Positions 8,644 to 15,167 of a DNA stretch of 18,358 nucleotides are shown piece by piece. A program made the translations under genes and the position numbers. A model generated the notes under the pieces. It worked only from the letters and a program-made list of their open reading frames with translations, did not search any database and was not told where the DNA came from. Position 1 is the first letter of the stretch. Every line of letters starts with the position of its first letter. Source of the DNA: JANPCX01 sp031431125 (lineage in GTDB: Bacteria; Pseudomonadota; Gammaproteobacteria; Burkholderiales; Burkholderiaceae_C). The stretch covers positions 1 through 18,358 of the forward strand of contig JANPCX010000006.1 of NCBI GenBank assembly GCA_031431125.1, given 5' to 3'.

Positions 8644-11600
8644 ATGAAAGGTTTACTCGATCTGTTCCGCCAGTTCACGCCCGATGAGCATTTCGATGCC
8701 ATCAGAATTGGCCTGGCATCTCCCGAAAAAATTCGGTCCTGGTCCTTCGGTGAAGTCAAAAAACCCGAGACCATCAACTACCGCACCTTCAAGCCTGAGC
8801 GTGACGGCCTGTTCTGCGCCAAGATTTTTGGTCCCATCAAGGACTATGAATGCTTGTGCGGCAAGTACAAACGCCTCAAGCACCGTGGTGTGATTTGCGA
8901 GAAGTGCGGCGTTGAAGTCACACAAACCAAGGTTCGTCGTGACCGCATGGGCCACATCGACCTGGCGGCGCCTTGCGCGCACATTTGGTTCTTGAAGTCG
9001 CTGCCATCGCGTTTGGGCTTGGTGCTCGACATGACGCTGCGTGACATCGAGCGCGTGCTTTACTTTGAAGCCTATGTGGTGGTGGACCCTGGCATGACCC
9101 CGCTGAAGAAATTCAGCATCATGACCGAGGACGACTACGACGCCAAACGTGTTGAGTTCGGTGATGAATTCATCGCGCTCATGGGTGCTGAAGGTGTCAA
9201 AAAGCTGCTCGAAGACATCGACCTCGACCAAGAGATTGAGCGTCTGCGTGGCGACATGACGGGCTCGGAACTCAAGGTCAAGAAAAACTCCAAGCGCCTC
9301 AAGGTGATGGAAGCTTTCAAGAAGTCGGGCATCAAGCCGCAGTGGATGGTGATGACGGTGCTGCCGGTGTTGCCGCCAGATCTGCGCCCGCTCGTGCCGC
9401 TCGACGGCGGCCGGTTTGCGACCTCAGACTTGAACGACCTGTATCGCCGCGTCATCAACCGCAACAACCGCCTGGCGCGTTTGCTCGAATTGAAAGCCCC
9501 GGAAATCATCGTGCGCAACGAAAAGCGCATGTTGCAAGAGGCGGTGGACAGCTTGTTGGACAACGGCCGTCGCGGCAAGGCCATGACGGGCGCCAACAAG
9601 CGTGCGCTCAAATCCCTGGCCGACATGATCAAAGGCAAGAGCGGTCGTTTCCGCCAGAACTTGCTGGGCAAGCGTGTGGACTACTCCGGTCGTTCCGTGA
9701 TCGTCGTGGGCCCAACGCTCAAACTGCATCAGTGCGGTTTGCCTAAGTTGATGGCGCTGGAGCTGTTCAAGCCATTCATCTTCTCGCGCCTGGAAGCCAT
9801 GGGCATCGCCACCACCATCAAGGCGGCTAAGAAGGAAGTCGAAGCCGGCACGCCGGTGGTGTGGGACATTTTGGAAGAGGTCATCAAAGAGCACCCGGTG
9901 ATGCTCAACCGTGCGCCTACGCTGCACCGTTTGGGTATTCAGGCGTTTGAGCCGGTGTTGATTGAAGGCAAGGCGATTCAGCTGCACCCGCTCGTCTGCT
10001 CGGCCTTCAACGCCGACTTTGACGGTGACCAGATGGCCGTTCACGTGCCCCTGTCCATCGAAGCGCAAATGGAAGCCCGCACCTTGATGCTGGCATCGAA
10101 CAATATTTTGTTCCCTGCCAGCGGTGAGCCGTCCATCGTCCCGTCGCAAGACGTGGTGCTGGGCCTGTACTACGCTACCCGCGAGCGCATCAACGCCATC
10201 GGTGAAGGCATCATCTTCTCCAACATTGGTGAAGTCGAGCGCGCGCTGGACAACAAGGCGGTGGAAATCACCACCAAGATCAGCGTTCGCCTGACCGAGT
10301 ATTCCAAGAACAAGGAAACCGGTGCGTTCACAGCGTCGACCAAACTCGTGGACACCACAGTGGGCCGTGCCCTGTTGTCAGAAATCTTGCCCAAGGGCTT
10401 GCCGTTCAGCAACATCAACAAAGCGCTGAAGAAGAAAGAAATTTCTCGCCTCATCAGCACCTCGTTCCGCAAGTGCGGCTTGAAAGAGACCGTGGTGTTT
10501 GCCGACAAGTTGTTGCAGGCAGGTTTCCGCTTGGCCACACGCGCTGGCATCTCGATCGCCATCGACGACATGTTGGTGCCCAAAGAGAAACAAGCCCTGA
10601 TTGAACGCGCTGAGAAAGAAGTCAAAGAAATCGAGCAGCAGTACGTCTCGGGTCTCGTGACTTCTGGCGAGCGCTACAACAAGGTGGTGGACATTTGGGG
10701 CAAGACAGGTGACGAAGTCGGCAAGGTCATGATGGCCCAGCTGAGCAAAGAGAAAACCGTGGACCGCCATGGCAAAACCGTGGACCAAGAGTCGTTCAAC
10801 TCCATCTACATGATGGCCGACTCCGGTGCCCGCGGCTCTGCAGCGCAGATTCGCCAGCTGGCCGGCATGCGCGGCTTGATGGCCAAACCTGACGGCTCCA
10901 TCATTGAAACCCCCATCACGGCGAACTTCCGTGAAGGCCTCAATGTGCTCCAGTACTTCATCTCCACCCACGGTGCCCGTAAGGGTCTGGCCGACACGGC
11001 GCTGAAGACCGCCAACTCGGGTTACCTGACCCGCCGTTTGGTCGACGTGACGCAAGACTTGGTCGTGATCGAAAACGACTGCGGCACCGAGAACGGCATG
11101 AACCAGCGCGCCTTGGTTGAAGGCGGTGAAGTGATCGAGTCCCTGCGTGACCGAATCCTCGGCCGCGTCACGGCCATCGAAGTGCTGCACCCAGAAACCC
11201 AGCAGGTGCTTCTCGGCAAGGGCGAAATGCTCGATGAAGACGTGCTGGACGTGTTGGAAGCGGCGGGCGTTGACGAAGTCAAGGTTCGCACCGCACTGAC
11301 TTGCGCCACGCGCTTCGGCATTTGTGCCAAGTGCTACGGCCGCGATTTGGGCCGTGGTGGTTTGATCAACGTCGGCGAAGCCATCGGTGTGATTGCAGCG
11401 CAGTCCATCGGCGAGCCTGGCACCCAGCTGACCATGCGCACCTTCCACATTGGTGGTGCAGCGTCGCGTGCTGCAGTGGCTTCCAGCGTGGATGCCAAGT
11501 CCGACGGTCTGGTGGGTTTCAACGCCACCATGCGTTATGTGACCAACGGCAAGGGCGAGTTGGTGGTGATTTCTCGTTCCGGCGAGATTGTCATTTCCGA

Positions 11601-12867
11601 CCAGCATGGCCGCGAGCGCGAGCGCCACAAAGTGCCTTACGGTGCGTTGTTGTCGATCAGGCCCGACCAGCAAATCAAAGCTGGTACCGTGCTCGCCAAC
11701 TGGGACCCATTGACGCGCCCCGTGATCACCGAATTCGCCGGCAAGGCGAAGTTCGAGAACGTGGAAGAAGGCGTGACCGTGGCCAAGCAGCTCGACGAAG
11801 TCACTGGCTTGTCGACCTTGGTCGTGATCGACCCGAAACGCCGTGGTGCCACCAAGGTGATTCGCCCCCAAGTCAAGCTGCTCGACGTGGCTGGCAACGA
11901 GGTGAAGATCCCGGGCACCGACCACTCGGTGACCATCGCCTTCCAGGTGGGTTCACTCGTGCAAATTCGGGACGGCCAAGATTTGTCGCCAGGCGAAGTG
12001 CTGGCGCGTATCCCGGTCGAAGGCCAGAAGACGCGAGACATCACCGGCGGTCTGCCGCGTGTGGCTGAACTCTTCGAGGCCCGTACCCCGAAAGACAAGG
12101 GCACTTTGGCTGAGATGACGGGCACCGTGTCCTTCGGCAAGGAAACCAAAGGCAAGGTGCGTTTGCAGATCACCGACCCTGAAGGTGGCGTGTCTGAAGA
12201 ACTCGTGCCCAAGGAAAAGAACATCTTGGTCCACGAAGGTCAAGTGGTCAACAAGGGCGAATCGATTGTGGACGGCCCGGCCGACCCGCAAGACATTCTG
12301 CGTCTCCTGGGCATTGAAGAGCTGGCGCGTTACATCGTCGACGAAGTTCAAGACGTGTACCGATTGCAGGGCGTGAAGATCAACGACAAACACATCGAGG
12401 TGATCGTTCGCCAGATGCTGCGTCGCGTGCAAATCACCAACCCCGGCGATACCAACTACATCTTGGGCGAACAGGTCGAGCGCTCGGAGTTGCTGGGCAA
12501 GAACGACAAAGCGGTTGCCGAAGGCAAGCTGCCCGCCACGCACAGCGATGTGTTGATGGGCATCACCAAGGCGTCGTTGTCCACCGACAGCTTCATCTCG
12601 GCGGCGTCTTTCCAAGAAACCACCCGTGTGCTCACCGAGGCTGCCATCATGGGCAAACGCGATGAGCTGCGTGGTTTGAAGGAAAACGTCATCGTGGGTC
12701 GTTTGATTCCCGCTGGTACCGGCATGGCTTTCCACCAAGCCCGCAAGGCCAAGGAAGAAATGGACGACGCGGAGCGCCGCGCCATTGCCGAGCAAGAAGC
12801 GCAAGAGAACGCCGACATGCAAGACGCTGCGGCTGCGGCCGAACCCGCCGGCGACGTGCAAGAGTAA
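8644..12867 (+). CDS. rpoC: DNA-directed RNA polymerase subunit beta'
   Basis: 1407 residues, full length. It provides the catalytic magnesium site and the DNA clamp. The N-terminal zinc site has C70, C72, C85 and C88. The catalytic loop NADFDGDQ lies at 456-463, with Mg-binding D458, D460 and D462. The second zinc site has C813, C887, C894 and C897. The trigger-loop region includes LTMRTFHIGGAAS. The C-terminus ends in an Ala/Glu-rich tail after AERRAIAEQEAQENADMQ, which is commonly variable. AAAGGA at 8629-8634 is the ribosome binding site. A strong terminator follows 18 bases after the stop, ending the operon. Confidence 0.99.
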   Translation: MKGLLDLFRQFTPDEHFDAIRIGLASPEKIRSWSFGEVKKPETINYRTFKPERDGLFCAKIFGPIKDYECLCGKYKRLKHRGVICEKCGVEVTQTKVRRDRMGHIDLAAPCAHIWFLKSLPSRLGLVLDMTLRDIERVLYFEAYVVVDPGMTPLKKFSIMTEDDYDAKRVEFGDEFIALMGAEGVKKLLEDIDLDQEIERLRGDMTGSELKVKKNSKRLKVMEAFKKSGIKPQWMVMTVLPVLPPDLRPLVPLDGGRFATSDLNDLYRRVINRNNRLARLLELKAPEIIVRNEKRMLQEAVDSLLDNGRRGKAMTGANKRALKSLADMIKGKSGRFRQNLLGKRVDYSGRSVIVVGPTLKLHQCGLPKLMALELFKPFIFSRLEAMGIATTIKAAKKEVEAGTPVVWDILEEVIKEHPVMLNRAPTLHRLGIQAFEPVLIEGKAIQLHPLVCSAFNADFDGDQMAVHVPLSIEAQMEARTLMLASNNILFPASGEPSIVPSQDVVLGLYYATRERINAIGEGIIFSNIGEVERALDNKAVEITTKISVRLTEYSKNKETGAFTASTKLVDTTVGRALLSEILPKGLPFSNINKALKKKEISRLISTSFRKCGLKETVVFADKLLQAGFRLATRAGISIAIDDMLVPKEKQALIERAEKEVKEIEQQYVSGLVTSGERYNKVVDIWGKTGDEVGKVMMAQLSKEKTVDRHGKTVDQESFNSIYMMADSGARGSAAQIRQLAGMRGLMAKPDGSIIETPITANFREGLNVLQYFISTHGARKGLADTALKTANSGYLTRRLVDVTQDLVVIENDCGTENGMNQRALVEGGEVIESLRDRILGRVTAIEVLHPETQQVLLGKGEMLDEDVLDVLEAAGVDEVKVRTALTCATRFGICAKCYGRDLGRGGLINVGEAIGVIAAQSIGEPGTQLTMRTFHIGGAASRAAVASSVDAKSDGLVGFNATMRYVTNGKGELVVISRSGEIVISDQHGRERERHKVPYGALLSIRPDQQIKAGTVLANWDPLTRPVITEFAGKAKFENVEEGVTVAKQLDEVTGLSTLVVIDPKRRGATKVIRPQVKLLDVAGNEVKIPGTDHSVTIAFQVGSLVQIRDGQDLSPGEVLARIPVEGQKTRDITGGLPRVAELFEARTPKDKGTLAEMTGTVSFGKETKGKVRLQITDPEGGVSEELVPKEKNILVHEGQVVNKGESIVDGPADPQDILRLLGIEELARYIVDEVQDVYRLQGVKINDKHIEVIVRQMLRRVQITNPGDTNYILGEQVERSELLGKNDKAVAEGKLPATHSDVLMGITKASLSTDSFISAASFQETTRVLTEAAIMGKRDELRGLKENVIVGRLIPAGTGMAFHQARKAKEEMDDAERRAIAEQEAQENADMQDAAAAAEPAGDVQE

Positions 12868-12885
12868 GCGCTTCGGCGCCAACCC

Positions 12886-12912
12886 AAAAGGGCAGCTTAG
12901 GCTGCCCTTTTT
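12886..12912 (+). terminator. rpoC intrinsic terminator, probably bidirectional
   Basis: An 11-bp perfect stem pairs 12886-12896 with 12901-12911, with loop TTAG and T run 12908-12912. The stem begins with AAAA, so the minus strand also shows a hairpin followed by TTTT. It ends the beta operon and could stop antisense transcription arriving from the minus-strand PIN gene. Confidence 0.92.
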
Positions 12913-12969
12913 CTTGTGCGCCAGTATTTCGATACCACCACGTACCTTGTGGCCGTTAGGATGAGAACA

Positions 12970-13347
12970 ATGAAGATCGCACTCATCGCCCACGATCACA
13001 AGAAGGACGACATCGTCCGTTTGGCGCAAGAATTCTCGACTTTGTTGGGCCAATGCCAGTTGATGGCCACGGGAACGACGGGACGGCGTTTGCGTCAAGA
13101 AGTCCCTTTGACCGTTGAATGCCTGCTCAGCGGCCCGATGGGCGGGGACCTTCAGATCGGCGCCAGGCTGGCCGTGGGCGAGGTGGACGCCGTCGTTTTT
13201 CTGCGCGACCCCATGACGCCCCAACCTCACGAACCTGACATCAATGCCTTGGTGAGGGCATGCGATGTGCACAACGTTCCCTGCGCCACCAATCTGGCGG
13301 GGGCGCGGCTGATGTTGACGGGTTTGGCCGCGCGATCAAAGCCCTGA
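12970..13347 (+). CDS. mgsA: Methylglyoxal synthase
   Basis: 125 residues from ATG 12970. It converts dihydroxyacetone phosphate to methylglyoxal and phosphate, a bypass of lower glycolysis used under phosphate limitation or sugar-phosphate stress. Family motifs are intact: IALIAHDHKKDD (3-14), ATGTTG phosphate-binding segment (33-38), SGPMGGD (54-60) with D60 equivalent to the catalytic E. coli D71, RDP (79-81), HEPD (87-90) and CATN (105-108). The start at 12970 has AGGA at 12958-12961 with 8-base spacing. In-frame ATG 12961 and GTG 12916 would be poorly placed, the latter beginning right at the rpoC terminator. It lacks the E. coli N- and C-terminal extensions. No clear promoter is seen in the 57 bases upstream. 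Confidence 0.95.
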   Translation: MKIALIAHDHKKDDIVRLAQEFSTLLGQCQLMATGTTGRRLRQEVPLTVECLLSGPMGGDLQIGARLAVGEVDAVVFLRDPMTPQPHEPDINALVRACDVHNVPCATNLAGARLMLTGLAARSKP

Positions 13348-13815
13348 GCTAACTTCCGCTGACCACATCTCGAGCCAGCGTGTTGGATCGACCACGGTCA
13401 AACCCAGTTTGCTGCAGCGTGAAGCAAGCTTCAAGACGGCCCGGTCTCGGCTGATGAGCCAGCGGGCTTTCTGTTGAAGCGCGAAATCGATGAACTTTTG
13501 ATCGTCTTTGTCAGTGCAGCGAGGCCAGTGGGCAGGCTTGTTGCCGTCCACCGGGCACTCGGTAGCGTGGGATTCCCAGCGCTCTTGCAAAGCCTCCCAT
13601 GCGCTTGGCCAGCGCGGACCCAGGCCGCGACCGAGCACATGGATCAACTCATCCCTCATCTCACCGGTCACAAGCCATCGAAGTGTGCGTGTACCAACTG
13701 CGCTCATGAGCTTGACGGAATCTGGATTCTCAAAAACCCAGGCTTCGAGCACGACATTGGTATCCAACACGATGGCTGGGGAGGCTGCTCTTGCTGGGTG
13801 TTTCGCTTCAGTCAT
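13336..13815 (-). CDS. PIN-domain protein, putative ribonuclease (VapC/COG1569-like)
   Basis: 159 residues on the minus strand. The PIN fold's acidic metal-binding positions are visible. D18 lies in IVLDTNVVLEAW, E56 in MRDEL, D102/D104/D105 in the segment C-T-D-K-D-D-Q-K-F, and D124 in ISRDRAVL. The pattern resembles the family of 'putative toxin-antitoxin system toxin component, PIN family' proteins, which cleave RNA when they act as toxins. No antitoxin gene is visible next to it: upstream lies the str promoter, downstream mgsA. A stand-alone nuclease is therefore as likely as a toxin. Its last 12 bases overlap the 3' end of mgsA tail to tail. The start at 13815 lacks a strong ribosome binding site. 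Substrate is unknown. Confidence 0.85.
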   Translation of the reverse strand: MTEAKHPARAASPAIVLDTNVVLEAWVFENPDSVKLMSAVGTRTLRWLVTGEMRDELIHVLGRGLGPRWPSAWEALQERWESHATECPVDGNKPAHWPRCTDKDDQKFIDFALQQKARWLISRDRAVLKLASRCSKLGLTVVDPTRWLEMWSAEVSSGL

Positions 13816-13884
13816 ATCGAGGCTTCAAGGGGCGAGTGGCTCGCGAAGTCGGCGCCGGGCGTTTTGAAATGACGCGCGGCGGCC

Positions 13885-13913
13885 TTGCAGTCGTTGCGTT
13901 CAAGTAATATAAT
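13885..13913 (+). promoter_or_regulatory. Sigma-70 promoter of the str operon (rpsL)
   Basis: The -35 TTGCAG (13885-13890), a 17-bp spacer and a perfect -10 TATAAT (13908-13913) are present. The start should lie near 13920. The bases after the -10 (CGAGGGC) are GC-rich, the discriminator type associated with ppGpp/DksA repression of ribosomal promoters. It is the best promoter in the window and the only obvious one for rpsL-rpsG-fusA-tuf. Confidence 0.88.
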
Positions 13914-13919
13914 CGAGGG

Positions 13920-14064
13920 CTTTTCCGAACATTTTTCGCGTTGCTGCGCACCTTGATGATCGAGGGGCGCTCCAAGGCGTTCTCAGGCGACGCCGTTTCA
14001 GCGGTTGTCATTGGGCGGAAAACGATGAATTTAAGAGCGACTTTAAACGGGAACAAGTCCAACC
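13920..14064 (+). other. rpsL 5' untranslated leader
   Basis: About 145 bases separate the predicted start from the rpsL ATG. A 5-bp hairpin pairs 13976-13980 with 13990-13994, and 13993-13998 can pair with 14045-14050, near the weak GGGA ribosome binding site at 14049-14052. I see no coding potential and no recognised leader motif. Confidence 0.4.
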
Positions 14065-14442
14065 ATGCCAACCATCAACCAGCTCGTGCGCCACGGCCGT
14101 GAGGTCGAGATCACGAAATCCAAATCCCCGGCGATGCAGAACAGTCCGCAGCGCCGTGGTGTGTGCACCCGCGTGTACACCACCACCCCCAAGAAGCCGA
14201 ACTCGGCGCTGCGTAAAGTGGCCAAAGTTCGTCTGACCAACGGGTTCGAAATCATTTCCTACATCGGCGGCGAAGGCCACAACCTGCAAGAGCACAGTGT
14301 GGTGCTGGTGCGCGGCGGCCGTGTGAAGGATTTGCCGGGTGTGCGTTACCACATCGTGCGTGGCTCGCTCGACTTGCAGGGCGTGAAAGACCGCAAGCAG
14401 TCGCGCTCCAAGTACGGCGCCAAGCGCCCCAAGAAGGCTTAA
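14065..14442 (+). CDS. rpsL: 30S ribosomal protein S12
   Basis: 125 residues. S12 lies at the decoding centre and affects accuracy. MPTINQLVRHGRE starts the protein, and TTPKKPNSALRKVAKVRL holds K43 (K42 in mature E. coli numbering). VKDLPGVRYH holds K88. Both lysines are the wild-type residues of streptomycin-sensitive strains. The protein ends in the basic tail RSKYGAKRPKKA. It is the first gene of the str operon, with its promoter at 13885-13913. The Shine-Dalgarno sequence is weak and 12 bases away. Confidence 0.99.
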   Translation: MPTINQLVRHGREVEITKSKSPAMQNSPQRRGVCTRVYTTTPKKPNSALRKVAKVRLTNGFEIISYIGGEGHNLQEHSVVLVRGGRVKDLPGVRYHIVRGSLDLQGVKDRKQSRSKYGAKRPKKA

Positions 14443-14490
14443 AGCCACGTCGTAAAAAATCGTTGTGACCTGCTGGTCTCAACATCATGT

Positions 14491-14539
14491 GGCGGCCGAA
14501 AGGCCGCCGAGTAAGTGGCGGGGCGTGTTGCCCTGCCGC
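14491..14539 (+). promoter_or_regulatory. Tandem hairpins in the rpsL–rpsG spacer, candidate S7 target
   Basis: Hairpin 1 pairs 14491-14497 perfectly with 14502-14508, with a GAAA tetraloop. Hairpin 2 pairs 14515-14524 with 14530-14539 (10 bp, two G·U, 5-nt loop). Neither has a U tract. In E. coli, S7 represses its own translation by binding the rpsL-rpsG intercistronic RNA. This structured 136-bp spacer sits in the same place, but similarity to the E. coli site was not established. Confidence 0.5.
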
Positions 14540-14578
14540 GGCCTACCAAAATTGGCCAACTGAAGCAAAGGAAGAGAA

Positions 14579-15049
14579 ATGCCTCGTCGTCGCGAAGTAC
14601 CCAAACGGGAAATCCTGCCTGATCCAAAGTTTGGTTCGGTCGATCTGTCCAAATTCATGAACGTGATCATGGAGTCCGGCAAAAAAGCCGTGGCTGAGCG
14701 CATCATTTACGGTGCCCTGGAGCAAGTCGAGAAGAAGTCGGGCAAAGACCCGCTGGAAATCTTCACTGTGGCCTTGAACAACATCAAGCCCATGGTTGAG
14801 GTGAAGTCACGCCGCGTTGGCGGTGCGAACTACCAAGTTCCCGTGGAAGTTCGCCCTGTGCGCCGTGTGGCTTTGGCCATGCGTTGGTTGAAAGAGTCGG
14901 CGCGCAAGCGCGGCGAGAAGTCCATGTCCCAGCGCTTGGCCAACGAGTTGCTGGAGGCTGTCGAAGGCCGCGGCGGCGCAATGAAGAAGCGCGACGAAGT
15001 GCACCGCATGGCCGAGGCCAACAAGGCGTTCTCGCACTTCCGCTTCTAA
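14579..15049 (+). CDS. rpsG: 30S ribosomal protein S7
   Basis: 156 residues, the standard S7 length (E. coli B; the K-12 protein has a longer tail). S7 nucleates assembly of the 30S head and lines the E site. It begins MPRRREVPKREILPDPKFGS and includes the conserved NVIMESGKKAVAERIIYGAL, then VGGANYQVPVEVRPVRR, a beta-hairpin region that reaches toward the E site. AGGAAG starting at 14569 gives a strong ribosome binding site with about 6-base spacing. It lies in the str operon between S12 and EF-G. Confidence 0.99.
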   Translation: MPRRREVPKREILPDPKFGSVDLSKFMNVIMESGKKAVAERIIYGALEQVEKKSGKDPLEIFTVALNNIKPMVEVKSRRVGGANYQVPVEVRPVRRVALAMRWLKESARKRGEKSMSQRLANELLEAVEGRGGAMKKRDEVHRMAEANKAFSHFRF

Positions 15050-15064
15050 GCGACTGCTGGCCCT

Positions 15065-15110
15065 GGCCGCTCTTCGGGTTTGTACGAACCCGCGAGCGGC
15101 CCACGTTTTT
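15065..15110 (+). terminator. Nested hairpin with trailing T run in the rpsG–fusA spacer (candidate attenuator)
   Basis: A perfect 8-bp outer stem (15065-15072/15094-15101) encloses, across a TT/C internal loop, a perfect 6-bp inner stem (15075-15080/15087-15092) with loop TGTACG. TTTTT (15106-15110) begins four bases after the stem, which is suboptimal for termination. It lies 57 bases before fusA, which has no visible promoter of its own, so it should be leaky or serve processing. Confidence 0.5.
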
Positions 15111-15167
15111 GGCCCGTTTGTCCCACGTTCTGAGAATTAGTCACCACCTGTTTTTTGGAGTGCCACC

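Noticed and set aside
12916..12969. GTG at 12916 (or ATG at 12961) as the mgsA start
   Set aside because: 12916 lies directly after the rpoC terminator and adds 18 residues without family similarity. ATG 12961 abuts AGG. ATG 12970 has correct spacing and begins at the conserved core.
13474..13872. Plus-strand frames opposite the PIN gene
   Set aside because: They have no recognisable motifs, while the minus strand encodes a clear PIN domain with its acidic residues.
13816..13884. Antitoxin gene beside the PIN gene
   Set aside because: Only 69 bases lie between the PIN start and the str -35. I found no start codon with a ribosome binding site and no space for an antitoxin of usual size.
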